This document shows positions 1 through 9,355 of a DNA stretch of 64,000 nucleotides, piece by piece. The DNA is from Lachnospiraceae bacterium (lineage in GTDB: Bacteria > Bacillota_A > Clostridia > Lachnospirales > Lachnospiraceae): NCBI GenBank assembly GCA_017522685.1, contig JAFWYN010000005.1:186001-250000 (forward strand). Direction: 5' to 3'. Positions within the stretch are counted from its first letter, which is position 1. Each line of letters begins with the position of its first letter. A program made the position numbers and the translations under genes. The notes under the pieces are model-generated. The model saw only the letters and a list, made by a program, of their open reading frames with translations. It was not told where the DNA came from and did not search any database.

Positions 1-1395
1 ACCAATGGTTCCGCCTGCAGAATTGGCCACACTCTTTGCCAGCTTATTGGTCTGTTTCTTTTTAGCCGCCGCTTCCTTCTGTGCCTGTGCAGTTTTGGCT
101 ACATCTGCCGTTCTTCTCTGCAGGAACTCATAAGCGGAATCCCTGTCATAGAAGTCATGGTATCTGGTATAAAGGAGATTGCCCTTGATTTGGCTGTCCC
201 TGTCTGCATCCGTAATAGCTCCCATCTGGCTCTGAGGGGGCAGAATGGTAGTCTTTTTCACGATGGTGGGCACACCCTTTTCATCCAATACGGAAACCAG
301 TGCCTCACCGATTCCCAGGTTCAGTAAGGTGTCATAAGTATCAAATTCAGGGTTCTCACGGAAGGACATGGATACCGCCTTGGCTGCCTTCTGCTCCGCA
401 GGAGTATAAGCATGTAACGCATGCTCTACCTTATTACCCAGCTGAGCCAGTACCTCGTCCGGGATGTCTCTTGGGTTCTGGGTGATAAAATAGATACCCA
501 CACCCTTGGAACGAATCAGCTTCACCACCTGGGCGATACGCTCCAGCAGTGCCTTGGAAGCATTGTCAAAGAGCATATGTGCCTCGTCAAAGAAAAATAC
601 CATCTTCGGCCTGTCTCCGTCTCCTGCCTCAGGCAGGTTCTCAAACAACTCACTCATCATCCACAGTAAGAAGGTGGAATACATAGTCGGATTATTAATC
701 AGCTTCTGACAATCCAGAATCTGGATTTTGCCTTTTCCCGTATAGTCTGTGCCGAACCAATCCGCAATATTCAGTGCCGGCTCCCCGAAGAACTGGTCGC
801 CACCCTGGCCCTCCAGCGCCACTACCGCACGGATAATAGCTGCCAGACTCTGCTTGGACATGTTACCGTACTGTAGGGAAAGGTCCTTGGCGTTCTCCCC
901 TGCAAATGTAAGCAGTGCCCGTAAATCCTTGGTATCTATCAATAATAAATCATTGTCATCCGCCACCTTAAAGAGGATACTCATGATATCCGTCTGGGTA
1001 TTATTTAAGCCTAAGATACGACTTAACAGCAAAGGGCCCATCTCCGTAATGGTGGTACGCAGGGGCAGACCCTTTTCCCCATACACATCCCAGTAGGTAG
1101 TAGGGTACTGATCCAGCTTAAAGCCCAGCTTGTCCAGACTCATGGCCTCCACACGCTCCTGCACATTCTTATTCATGGTGCCCATATTGCACATACCTGC
1201 CAGATCACCCTTTACATCCGCCAGAAATACCGGCACTCCGCAAGAACTGAAGGACTCTGCCATTACTTTAAGGGTCACCGTCTTACCGGTACCCGTAGCT
1301 CCCGCAATCAAACCGTGACGGTTCGCCATCTTCGGATAGATATATACCTTTTCCTCTCCTGACATACCAATTAATATTTTTGAATCCTGATACAT
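1..1395 (-). CDS. HerA-like/DUF853 P-loop ATPase, C-terminus cut by window edge
   Basis: The frame is open from ATG at 1395 to base 1, giving 465 residues with the end missing. Residues 32-39 are a Walker A motif (GATGTGKT). A Walker B-like FFFDEAH lies near residues 265-275, followed by an ITQNPRDIPD stretch, which is the HerA/FtsK-type sensor region of the DUF853 (YjgR) family. These are hexameric P-loop ATPases related to HerA/VirB4, and their cellular role is poorly known. The tail seen here is Ala/Lys/Gln-rich. A perfect AGGAGG lies 6 nt before the start. The gene begins only 13 nt after the last of seven tandem paralogues, so it is almost certainly co-transcribed with them. The family call is secure; function in this operon is unknown. 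Confidence 0.88.
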   Translation of the reverse strand, partial: MYQDSKILIGMSGEEKVYIYPKMANRHGLIAGATGTGKTVTLKVMAESFSSCGVPVFLADVKGDLAGMCNMGTMNKNVQERVEAMSLDKLGFKLDQYPTTYWDVYGEKGLPLRTTITEMGPLLLSRILGLNNTQTDIMSILFKVADDNDLLLIDTKDLRALLTFAGENAKDLSLQYGNMSKQSLAAIIRAVVALEGQGGDQFFGEPALNIADWFGTDYTGKGKIQILDCQKLINNPTMYSTFLLWMMSELFENLPEAGDGDRPKMVFFFDEAHMLFDNASKALLERIAQVVKLIRSKGVGIYFITQNPRDIPDEVLAQLGNKVEHALHAYTPAEQKAAKAVSMSFRENPEFDTYDTLLNLGIGEALVSVLDEKGVPTIVKKTTILPPQSQMGAITDADRDSQIKGNLLYTRYHDFYDRDSAYEFLQRRTADVAKTAQAQKEAAAKKKQTNKLAKSVANSAGGTIG

Positions 1396-1408
1396 AAGAT
1401 ACCTCCTT

Positions 1409-2533
1409 TTATTTCTTCTTTGTCTCTATGTTTACAATACTCCAGTCATTATATAAATCCGACTCCATGATACCCTGAAGGGGGCGGGCCAGTTGCAATA
1501 CAAGGTTTTCCTCGCTAAAACCAATTCGATCTCCCAAATCCCTATCTAAAAACACCTTATAAGCCACATCCAAATACATGTAGTCATTGTCTTCACGGAA
1601 ATCGGTAAACCAGAAATTCTGAAATTCGCAATTAACTACATTCGCATGGTCCTGCAAAAATCCTGCCATGTCACAGCTTACCAAATCGCCCACATCCTCA
1701 GCACCGTCTGCATATATGAGACGCAGTACCTTGCTGTTTAAGATACCGAGAAACTTCTCTAAGCAAAAATCCGGTACTTTTTCATGTATCCTTCCGGTTA
1801 CCCTTCGGGAACTCAAACGCCAAGCCTTCCAACGCTTACATTTCCTCTTTAACCAAATAGTCACTACCAGTCCCACTACAACGGGGAGAAACGGACTAAG
1901 CAGACCAAAGAAAAGAAAATAATCCTCAAAATTCATTGATGGTGTAAATAATGCGTTCAAAACAAAAACTACTAAAATAAACAAAAATACCGGAAAAAAA
2001 AGACTCCATACTACCATTATAATGTTGGTACAGGTCATAATCGTCTTTCCTGTACCATCCTTGTATTCCTCACCTCTTCCGAAATATTCTCCAATATTCT
2101 GGGTGTACATGGAAGATACCTTATAGCCTTCTCCCGGCTCCTTTAGGAGATAATAATATATCCAACTCAGATTCTTAGGGCTTAGCATTCTTTGCTGACC
2201 ACGTGTATAAACGGTGGAGCGTTTCCACTTCTTTCGCAGGAAACCGGTCTGATGGTTTCCTTCCTGCAAAACGCCTTCACCCGAGGATATCACATTGCCT
2301 CCTTGATTTCTGAGCAATTGCCCCCAATCCAGACTTTGTCTGTGCATTTGCAGATTTCTGGTTTGTAATCGTTTCATCCGTGCACTTTCGCTCTTCAGAA
2401 TCGCTTCTGTCACAGGTATTAGGGGCTGCCTGTTTTCACTTATAGGATAATACACCTGTGAAACAGAAAGAATATGATTCAAATCACTAATGTCCTGTTT
2501 TGTTACGTTTAACTCCGTTAATTCATTTGGCAT
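1409..2533 (-). CDS. Array paralogue 1: two-TM protein with C-terminal Tim44/NTF2-like domain
   Basis: 374 residues, seventh in transcription order. It has four visible parts. An N-terminal basic motif (KRLQTRNLQMHRQ, about residues 54-66) comes first. A Lys/Arg-rich block with LRKKWKR (about 99-105) and a WIYYYLLKEPGE block follow. Two hydrophobic segments lie at about 170-230. The C-terminal domain starts at PDFCLEKFLGILNSK and ends with DWSIVNIE. The C-terminal pattern (helical FxxxxxxxxxRLIYAD, CD..FL, NCE..NFWFT, then beta strands and a terminal W) resembles Tim44-like NTF2 folds; that assignment is inference from pattern. No catalytic motif is seen. A GGGGAGG-type RBS precedes the start. 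It is closest to paralogues 2 and 3 in the array. Confidence 0.8.
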   Translation of the reverse strand: MPNELTELNVTKQDISDLNHILSVSQVYYPISENRQPLIPVTEAILKSESARMKRLQTRNLQMHRQSLDWGQLLRNQGGNVISSGEGVLQEGNHQTGFLRKKWKRSTVYTRGQQRMLSPKNLSWIYYYLLKEPGEGYKVSSMYTQNIGEYFGRGEEYKDGTGKTIMTCTNIIMVVWSLFFPVFLFILVVFVLNALFTPSMNFEDYFLFFGLLSPFLPVVVGLVVTIWLKRKCKRWKAWRLSSRRVTGRIHEKVPDFCLEKFLGILNSKVLRLIYADGAEDVGDLVSCDMAGFLQDHANVVNCEFQNFWFTDFREDNDYMYLDVAYKVFLDRDLGDRIGFSEENLVLQLARPLQGIMESDLYNDWSIVNIETKKK

Positions 2534-2551
2534 TTACAGATTCTTCCTCCC

Positions 2552-3664
2552 CTATTTTTTTCGTGTCTCTATTTTTACGATACTCCAATCATTATATAAA
2601 TCCGACTCCATGATACCGTCAACCGGACGTACCAGCTGCAGCAGAATGGTTTCCTCACTGCGACCAACCGTTTCTTCCAAATCTCTCTCCAGAAATACGG
2701 TGTATTTCACATCCAGATACATACATCCGTCCTCTACCCGTAGTCCGGTAAATACAAAGTTGATGAATTCGCAAGTGATTACATCTGCGTGGTCCTTTAA
2801 GAAGGCAGCCACATCACAGCTGACAAAATCCCTTATGTCCTCCGTACGATCTGCATATATCAGTCGCAGAAGCTTGCTGTTCAAAATACCGATAAATTTC
2901 TCCAAACAAAAATCCGGCGATTGCTCCATAATCCGTCGGGTGATTTTGCTGGAGTGCAGACGCTGCTTACGAAGGGGTGTGGTTTGGGCGATGAACCACG
3001 GACTGTAAAAAAAACTTATCATCAAAAGAATAGGAAATTTTAAATATAACATTACCATTAAGAATGCGCAAATTCCACCCCATCTACATGTCAAGAAAAC
3101 GATTGCAAATAGTATCCAGAGGATACACCCCCAGAAAATAGCCCCAAAGCCAGCTCTTCTGCTTTCTTTTCCCTCGCCGTCCGCCAATTCCTCATCTCTT
3201 CCGAAATACTCTAGTTGGTGCCCGTCATTATCTTCCATAAACACAGAAGATATCTTATCTTCTTCCCCGGCTTCCTTTAAAAGATAATAGTTAATTCTTC
3301 TTTGATTTTGGGCATATATGTACTTCTTATTTTGTCGTTTGTAAGTGATTGTTTGTTTCCATTCTTTTCGCAAACGACCGATTTCATAGGTTCCTTCCTT
3401 CAAAATCAATTGGTCCGGATAAGGATCTGTTTCATCCTGCTTTTTCGTTATATCTTCATACTTAATCTCAATGCGTACATCACGGGATTCCCAGCGTTTC
3501 TTCCGGGCTTCCAACCCTTCCAGAAACTCCCTGGTTACCCTCAACCGGGGACTCTCCTTTTCGGCTTTCTCTATGGGGAAGGGTTCCTTTGTATGGTCCA
3601 AAATCCTATTTACTCTATCAATATTCTTTTTCGTTACATTTAAGGAAATCAGCTCATTCGCCAT
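2552..3664 (-). CDS. Array paralogue 2: two-TM Tim44/NTF2-like protein
   Basis: 370 residues, same plan as its neighbours: basic N-terminal segment, LRKEWKQ block near residue 100, INYYLLKEAGE block, and a FGRDEELADGEG segment before two membrane segments (about 175-230). The C-terminal domain then starts at PDFCLEKFIGILNSK. The block LYNDWSIVKIETRKK at the end is nearly identical to paralogue 1, while the membrane segments have diverged. That suggests duplication with stronger constraint on the C-terminal domain. The start ATG at 3664 has GGAGACG upstream and lies 17 nt after the preceding stop. No signal peptide is visible; the protein is probably anchored by the central hairpin with both large domains on one side (inference). 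Confidence 0.8.
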   Translation of the reverse strand: MANELISLNVTKKNIDRVNRILDHTKEPFPIEKAEKESPRLRVTREFLEGLEARKKRWESRDVRIEIKYEDITKKQDETDPYPDQLILKEGTYEIGRLRKEWKQTITYKRQNKKYIYAQNQRRINYYLLKEAGEEDKISSVFMEDNDGHQLEYFGRDEELADGEGKESRRAGFGAIFWGCILWILFAIVFLTCRWGGICAFLMVMLYLKFPILLMISFFYSPWFIAQTTPLRKQRLHSSKITRRIMEQSPDFCLEKFIGILNSKLLRLIYADRTEDIRDFVSCDVAAFLKDHADVITCEFINFVFTGLRVEDGCMYLDVKYTVFLERDLEETVGRSEETILLQLVRPVDGIMESDLYNDWSIVKIETRKK

Positions 3665-3681
3665 ATGTTTTACGTCTCCGC

Positions 3682-4791
3682 TTATTTCTCGTGTGTCTCC
3701 ACTCTTACCACGCTCCAGTCGCCGTAAAGATCCGCCTGCATGATACCCTGAACCGGGCGGGCCAGCTGAAGCATAATGGTCTCTTTATTATGTCCGATTT
3801 CGGTGCTCAAGTCTCGTTCCAGTGCCACTCTGTAGGTCACGTCCAGATACATATAATCCCCGTCCTCGCGGAAATTGGTAAACCAGAAATTCATAATCTC
3901 ACAATTCACCACGCTTGCATGGTTTCGTAAGAACATGGACATATCACAGCCGATGATATCTCCGATTTCCTCGGTATCGTCTGCATATATCATACGCAAC
4001 ATTTTGCTGTTCAGAATACCGATAAACTTCTCCATGCAAAAATGAGGTTCTTTGTTGCGGAAGGTCTCAACCACCTTGCGGGAATCCTTACGCCACTGAC
4101 TCATAAGCTTACATCTCTTCTGAATCCGGGTAGTTACCCACGCACCGGCTCCGAAGATTAATGCAAACTGCAGCAGCACACCGTGAAAGTCTCCGCCCGC
4201 CATTGCAATCACCATCCAGAGGAAGAAAAAAAGGCCGAACAATATCCATAATAACACCGCCAGCACGGCAGTTAAGAATGACATCGCATTACCACCGCCG
4301 GTTACGTACTCCTCATCTCTTCCGAAAAAGCCCCATTTGCCCGGGATATACAGGGAAGAAACCTTACATTCTTCTCCGGGCTCTTTTTTGATATAGTAAT
4401 CAATCCATGTGGTGCTTTTGAAGCTGGAAATCTGCGTTTTATTCCGCAGATAAGTAGTGATACGCTGCCACTTCTTCCTCAGACGGCCGATCTGATAATC
4501 CCCGTCCGAATACACATTCCGTGCCTCAATAACAGAAGTCCCTTGGGATTGCCCCCTTGCCAAATCCAGACTTTGCCTGTGCAATTGCAAGTTCCTTTTC
4601 TGCAATCGCTTCCTTTGGGCATTTAATCCCTCCAAAAGTTCATCGGATGCCGGCAGCTGCCAGGATTCCCTTTTGCCGGAATAGCCCACCGGCAGGGACA
4701 CTCCCGTATTCTGTAATATATGATTTATATTACTGATATCCTGTTCTGTTACGGTCATCTGACCGGGTCTAAATAGCATTTCATTTTCCAT
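3682..4791 (-). CDS. Array paralogue 3: two-TM Tim44/NTF2-like protein
   Basis: 369 residues. It shares with paralogue 1 the segment KRNLQLHRQSLDLARG and the blocks LRKKWQR, DYYIKKEPGEECKVSS and FFGRDEEY. Two hydrophobic stretches follow (about 172-225), then PHFCMEKFIGILNSKMLRM and a C-terminal GDWSVVRVE. Its ATG at 4791 lies inside the last codons of paralogue 4 (11-nt overlap), implying translational coupling. The C-terminal domain keeps the two conserved cysteines (GCDM and NCEIMNFWF). Function is unknown. The membrane topology and NTF2-like fold are pattern-based inferences. Confidence 0.8.
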   Translation of the reverse strand: MENEMLFRPGQMTVTEQDISNINHILQNTGVSLPVGYSGKRESWQLPASDELLEGLNAQRKRLQKRNLQLHRQSLDLARGQSQGTSVIEARNVYSDGDYQIGRLRKKWQRITTYLRNKTQISSFKSTTWIDYYIKKEPGEECKVSSLYIPGKWGFFGRDEEYVTGGGNAMSFLTAVLAVLLWILFGLFFFLWMVIAMAGGDFHGVLLQFALIFGAGAWVTTRIQKRCKLMSQWRKDSRKVVETFRNKEPHFCMEKFIGILNSKMLRMIYADDTEEIGDIIGCDMSMFLRNHASVVNCEIMNFWFTNFREDGDYMYLDVTYRVALERDLSTEIGHNKETIMLQLARPVQGIMQADLYGDWSVVRVETHEK

Positions 4792-5938
4792 TTTTATTTA
4801 CCGCCTCTATCTTTTCTACATACCATTCACTGTCCATAATGCCCTGTAATGGCTTGATAAAATGTACCCTTATGTATTTCTTGCTCCGCCCTATACAGGT
4901 GCCCAAATCCTCTGTCACCAGGGCCTCTGTCAGTACCTCTATGTGCTGACAGTCCGCATCCTGCCAAAAGCCCAGAAACCAGAAGTTCTGGGATTCATAA
5001 TTGATAGCGTGGGAAAAGATTCTTAAAAACTCGCTCACATCACCGCTTACGAACTCTCCCACCTGCGAAAAGGTATCCGTAAAAAGCAACGCCTTGATGC
5101 GACTTTCCGCCATGGAGACGAAATCCGCCCGGCAAAAACCGGGGATGGCTTCCCGTATACGCTGTACCACCTTGACGGAAGCCCGACGTCGCTTAAAGGA
5201 AGGAACTAAACCCTTGCAGTAAGACCACAACGGCAATACCCCCACCATACTAATAAGCCAAATGTAAAAGGCTGTACCAAAAACATTAGCACTAAATACG
5301 TCTTTTAAAATCAGACTCAATATCCACACTAAAAGGCTGCCTGTATTTGTCAGTGCCAATGCCGCAAAGCCACCCACATAAAGTCCTACACCCAGCTTTT
5401 CCAGTGTCCATTTTGTCTCATCCCAGTATTCGCTTTTGCAGCCAAATATCTCTTCCTTTGCCTGCTTCATTTCCGAAACCACTCGGAGGCTCTCCCGGGA
5501 TGTCTCTATCAGCTCAAACTCTGTAAAGTAGCGATCCCGAAAGGAACCCACTATCTCCTGATTCTCCTTTTCAAAGATGGTCAGGATATTCAACCAATTA
5601 CTCCATACTTCATACCCACAGGGACCATCACTGATTCTTTTGGGTTTTCGTTGGACGCGCTCTTCTTGATCGGTTAAAACCAGCCACTCCTCCTTACTTT
5701 CCATACGAAGTCCCAGTTTCTTTAGTCTCTGACCCTGAAGCACAAGACTTTTGCGGGCTTCTTCCGTAAATCCCGGAAACTCGTCGGGCAGACTGTCCTC
5801 CGTAGGTAAGCTTAAAATCTTTCTCTTTCCATCCGTATAAATCCCCAAAGCAAGCTGTATCCTCTTGTCCGCGTCTATGGGTATTAAGATGTTTTCTAAT
5901 TTGGGAGTTATATTCTTATCCTCATTCATTCCAGACAT
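4781..5938 (-). CDS. Array paralogue 4: divergent two-TM Tim44/NTF2-like protein
   Basis: 385 residues and one of the most divergent members. The QGQRLKKLGLRME motif (about residues 69-81) and the C-terminal plan (GFCRADFVSMAESRIKALLF, then SGDVSEFL, NYESQNFWFLGF and EWYVEKIE) identify it as a paralogue. The LRKKWKR block is not recognisable, and both C-terminal cysteines are replaced (SGD and NYE). Two or three hydrophobic segments lie at about 185-250. The ATG at 5938 overlaps the end of paralogue 5 by 17 nt. A second ATG three codons later (5929) is an equally plausible start because neither has a strong RBS. Confidence 0.75.
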   Translation of the reverse strand: MSGMNEDKNITPKLENILIPIDADKRIQLALGIYTDGKRKILSLPTEDSLPDEFPGFTEEARKSLVLQGQRLKKLGLRMESKEEWLVLTDQEERVQRKPKRISDGPCGYEVWSNWLNILTIFEKENQEIVGSFRDRYFTEFELIETSRESLRVVSEMKQAKEEIFGCKSEYWDETKWTLEKLGVGLYVGGFAALALTNTGSLLVWILSLILKDVFSANVFGTAFYIWLISMVGVLPLWSYCKGLVPSFKRRRASVKVVQRIREAIPGFCRADFVSMAESRIKALLFTDTFSQVGEFVSGDVSEFLRIFSHAINYESQNFWFLGFWQDADCQHIEVLTEALVTEDLGTCIGRSKKYIRVHFIKPLQGIMDSEWYVEKIEAVNKNGK

Positions 5939-6950
5939 CTGTCACATACCAGTCATGGTAAAAGTCCTCAGACATAATACTGTCCCTGACCTTCGCAAAC
6001 CTTACCATCACCGTTTCCTCCTGTTGTTCTATATGCCCTTGTATATTGCAATCCAATAATACATCCATCTGCACATACATATGCATATATTCCTTAGTCA
6101 CTACAAAATCATCAAAAACAAAGCCTGTCAATTCACAGTTTACTACACTTTTATGGTTATTGATAAAACCGCTTAAATTCGCGTCGGTGAAGGAAACGAT
6201 ATCTTCCATTGACTCCGCATAATAAATGCATTTCAACCGACTGCTTGCCATGGCCATAAACTGCTGGGGCGAAAAATCAGACTTTCCGGATTGTATGGAA
6301 AGCAAAGCCGTACGAGGCGACTTTTTCTTTATTCCAGGCTTGCCCTGTATGATAAAAAATATCGTCCAAATCACCCACATACAAGGAATGGGCCAAATAA
6401 AAGCGCCAAAACTTTGTGTTTCCCCATCCCCATGAAAAATAGCAAGTATAAACGCACTCAATATAGCAAGAACGATGGTGAAGAAAAATCCGATAAACGT
6501 AAACCAAAAGTTTGACAAGCTGGCCTTCACATGCTCCATATCCCCAAAATAATATTGCAAAAATTCCTGTATCTTTTTTATGTAGGGCTTAATGGGTGTA
6601 CCCTTAACCTCCACAAGCATCACTTTCTTCTTTGCATCCATATCCTCTCTTACACAATAGGCCTTTTGTACCGTTGTGGATATACTATCGTTCTCTCTGT
6701 TTTCAAAAAAATACTTCCTGGTATCCTTAATATATTCCATAAGGTATTCGCCCTTTTGCTTAGCTGCTTTCAGAGAATCCTCCCTAAACATCAGCTTAAG
6801 TCCACACCACTTTAACCGTCTCCTCTGCATGGCAAAAGCTTTCTGCAGATCCGCTCCCACAGACGGCAGGGCGATTTCTACAGGCGGCTCATTCTCATCA
6901 TTTAAATATGCCTGTACTTCTCTTTTATAACTCTCAACAATCTGCTTCAT
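5922..6950 (-). CDS. Array paralogue 5: shortest, divergent two-TM Tim44/NTF2-like protein
   Basis: 342 residues, lacking the roughly 30 N-terminal residues found in other members. It retains QRRRLKWCGLKLMFREDSLK near residues 39-58. A pair of hydrophobic segments (about 150-200, FWFTFIGFFFTIVLAILSAF region) is followed by a C-terminal domain beginning SDFSPQQFMAMASSRLKCIY and ending DFYHDWYVTDVW. The first C-terminal cysteine position is lost (DANLSGF) and the second is kept (NCELTGFVF). It starts 2 nt after the stop of paralogue 6 and overlaps paralogue 4, so it sits in the tightest part of the operon. Function unknown. Confidence 0.75.
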   Translation of the reverse strand: MKQIVESYKREVQAYLNDENEPPVEIALPSVGADLQKAFAMQRRRLKWCGLKLMFREDSLKAAKQKGEYLMEYIKDTRKYFFENRENDSISTTVQKAYCVREDMDAKKKVMLVEVKGTPIKPYIKKIQEFLQYYFGDMEHVKASLSNFWFTFIGFFFTIVLAILSAFILAIFHGDGETQSFGAFIWPIPCMWVIWTIFFIIQGKPGIKKKSPRTALLSIQSGKSDFSPQQFMAMASSRLKCIYYAESMEDIVSFTDANLSGFINNHKSVVNCELTGFVFDDFVVTKEYMHMYVQMDVLLDCNIQGHIEQQEETVMVRFAKVRDSIMSEDFYHDWYVTDVWNE

Positions 6951-6952
6951 CC

Positions 6953-8128
6953 CTATTCCTCATATTCGTATTCGTATACCAGGTCTTTCGTGATTTCTGC
7001 ACTTGTGATACACCAATCCTCATAGAAATCCTCCGCCATGATACCATCTACGGGCTTCATCACCTGAAGGCGCACGTCCTCACGCTCTCTGGTGATAGCA
7101 TTTCTGTCATCCCTGGTAATCCACAGCCTCTCCGTAATCTGCAGGTACAGACAGCCGTCTTCCTTCCTACATTTATCAATCCAGAAATTCATACGCTCCA
7201 CATTAATTACATTTTCGTGGTCTCTGCGGAAATTCCCCAGCCCGTCCTCGGTAAAGGCTACCAATTCTTCCTTATCCTCTGCGTATATAATATGATTCAG
7301 CTTATCATCAATCAAGGATACTAATCTGTCCAAACAAAAGTCCGGCTTTTCCTGTCGGATGGCTTCCATCATTTTGCGGGAACGCAACCGATAGTTATAG
7401 GAACCCTCACATCTGCCATGCAGCTTTGTCACCTTCATGGCCACATAGCCTGCGCCAAAGGCTAAGAAAAGTCCAAATATCATCAGAAAAGTCGACTTTC
7501 CTGCCATGGAGAACGCGTAAAACAATATAGCTCCTGCACCACAAACCAGCCAAAGTAATACCATCAAAATACACAATATGGTAATAGGTATTTTCTTTTT
7601 CTTCATCATATCAAAGGGCAAATACTCTGTCCTTCGACCACATAGGTCCGTTTCATACAGCATGTCTACCGAAGAAATCTGACCCACTTCTCCATCCTTC
7701 TGCCTGACATAATAATGCACCCAGGGAAGGTCCACAAAGGTGGCCGTTTCATCATGGTCTCTGCGATATTTGGTAGTTCGCCTCATCCTCTTACGGAAGC
7801 ATCCCATGGTATACTCGCCGTCTGCAGCAATGTCACAAAACTGCGCCGGACCACAGGTATTCAGGCGAGGAAACAACTTCACATCCTCTTCCTGTATCTC
7901 TATCTGCAATTCTCTCTTACGAAGTCGCTTCTGCTGCCGGATAAGGCCCTGCCGCAACTCCTCCGTAGCAGCAGTCAGTACCGCAGAATCATGGGAATCC
8001 TTCCGGAAATCCGCTGTCTGCTTCCGGTATTTACTGACCTTATTCATCAAATCTGCTTCCTTGTCAGACGCCACCACTATTTTGCGGCTGCTGATATCCA
8101 GAAGCTCATACTTTTGTTTCTCGTCCAT
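6953..8128 (-). CDS. Array paralogue 6: two-TM Tim44/NTF2-like protein
   Basis: 391 residues. QQKRLRKRELQIEIQEEDVKL (residues about 80-100) and MGCFRKRMRRTTKYRRDHD give a strongly basic N-terminal half. HYYVRQKDGEVGQISS corresponds to the KEPGE..KVSS block of paralogues 1-3. Two hydrophobic segments lie at about 180-235. PDFCLDRLVSLIDDKLNHIIYAED opens the C-terminal domain, which ends DFYEDWCITSAEI followed by an acidic tail (YEYEYEE). The tail is unique in the array. The start is 48 nt after the preceding stop. No enzymatic motif was recognised. Confidence 0.78.
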   Translation of the reverse strand: MDEKQKYELLDISSRKIVVASDKEADLMNKVSKYRKQTADFRKDSHDSAVLTAATEELRQGLIRQQKRLRKRELQIEIQEEDVKLFPRLNTCGPAQFCDIAADGEYTMGCFRKRMRRTTKYRRDHDETATFVDLPWVHYYVRQKDGEVGQISSVDMLYETDLCGRRTEYLPFDMMKKKKIPITILCILMVLLWLVCGAGAILFYAFSMAGKSTFLMIFGLFLAFGAGYVAMKVTKLHGRCEGSYNYRLRSRKMMEAIRQEKPDFCLDRLVSLIDDKLNHIIYAEDKEELVAFTEDGLGNFRRDHENVINVERMNFWIDKCRKEDGCLYLQITERLWITRDDRNAITREREDVRLQVMKPVDGIMAEDFYEDWCITSAEITKDLVYEYEYEE

Positions 8129-8176
8129 TTCTTAACCCACTCCCTCATAAGTAACAGGTAATCTCTGAGTACTACC

Positions 8177-9325
8177 CTATTTTATCTCCATACTTTTTCC
8201 GCCAAAGGATATCTCACCCACATACCAGTCCCGGTAGAAATCCGTATACATAATACTATCCTTGGAGCGCATAAAACGAATCTCCACGGTAAGCTTTTTG
8301 CGCTTCATCCGATTACCCAAATCCCCGGTCAGAAGTACCTTTTGGCGCACATCTATGTACTCGTAATTCTCATCCTGAGATATCCCCATAAACCAAAAAT
8401 CCATGGTCTCACAGTCCACCACATTTGCATACTTCTTCAAAAACTCACTCAAATCACAGCTAATGAAATCACCGACATCCGCCATGCTGTCTGCATAAAA
8501 GATACGCTTCAACCTGCTGTCGGCCATGGACACAAATTGCTCTACTGAAAAATCCTGCCACTGTTTTCGAATGCTTTGCAGTACCTTGTGGGACTTACAT
8601 CTCCGTTTCCAATTCCGCCAAATCTTTAGGATCGAAACTGCCAATGCACACTCTAAACCGGCCACTATCAAGGTAGGCGCAATTGCCACTATATCCCCCT
8701 GTAAAAAAGGAAACCATTTTGACATCGCCCCGCCCAGCATATACCTAAGTCCTCCTGCAGAGGAAATCATAATTGCACAAGGTATAGTTAATGTCGAACT
8801 TAGCATATGTTCCTTAAAATACGCTTCCGGTTGATATTCTGTCTCTCTGGTATAGTTCCCAAGTAATTTATATGTCACATCCTCGGAAGAAAGTTTTATC
8901 CCCTCCTCCGGCTCCTGCCTTACAAAATAGGTAAACCAGGCTTTATCCTTAACCTTGGAAAGCATCTGCTTTTCACGATAATATTCCCTGACACGCTTTC
9001 TCTTTTTCTTTAAAACAGCTATGGTATAAGGACCGTCCTGATAGCTGCTTTCCATCTGCAAATAATAAATCCGACCTCTCACCCATCCTTTTGACAGGTC
9101 CTCTTCTTGTATCTTAAGCTGCACTCCCCGCTTCTTCAGACGCTTGTGCTGCATCTGCAATACTTCCACCAGCTCCGGAGTACATCTTCTTCGAAACATA
9201 TTCCAATCGATTAATTCCGGCACGCGTTCAAGTAGCTCGTGTTTATTTCCTACATAGGCGTTAATTGTGCTATTTAATTCTCTTTTCTCAATATCCCTGA
9301 CTTCCGGGCTCATATTCTCCGCCAT
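8177..9325 (-). CDS. Array paralogue 7 (first gene of the operon): two-TM Tim44/NTF2-like protein
   Basis: 382 residues when started at ATG 9325, which has GAGGGGG 6 nt upstream; an in-frame ATG at 9346 has no such site. It carries QHKRLKKRGVQLKIQEEDLSK (about residues 74-94), a Lys/Arg-rich LKKKRKRVREYYREK block, FVRQEPEEGIKLSS, two hydrophobic segments (about 180-235), and QDFSVEQFVSMADSRLKRIFYAD opening the C-terminal domain. That domain ends DFYRDWYVGEISF. Both C-terminal cysteines are present (SCDL and DCETMDFWF). As the promoter-proximal gene it marks the start of the seven-gene array. Function unknown. Confidence 0.78.
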   Translation of the reverse strand: MAENMSPEVRDIEKRELNSTINAYVGNKHELLERVPELIDWNMFRRRCTPELVEVLQMQHKRLKKRGVQLKIQEEDLSKGWVRGRIYYLQMESSYQDGPYTIAVLKKKRKRVREYYREKQMLSKVKDKAWFTYFVRQEPEEGIKLSSEDVTYKLLGNYTRETEYQPEAYFKEHMLSSTLTIPCAIMISSAGGLRYMLGGAMSKWFPFLQGDIVAIAPTLIVAGLECALAVSILKIWRNWKRRCKSHKVLQSIRKQWQDFSVEQFVSMADSRLKRIFYADSMADVGDFISCDLSEFLKKYANVVDCETMDFWFMGISQDENYEYIDVRQKVLLTGDLGNRMKRKKLTVEIRFMRSKDSIMYTDFYRDWYVGEISFGGKSMEIK

Positions 9326-9355
9326 AGCTATCCCCCTCGTGACCATACACCATTC

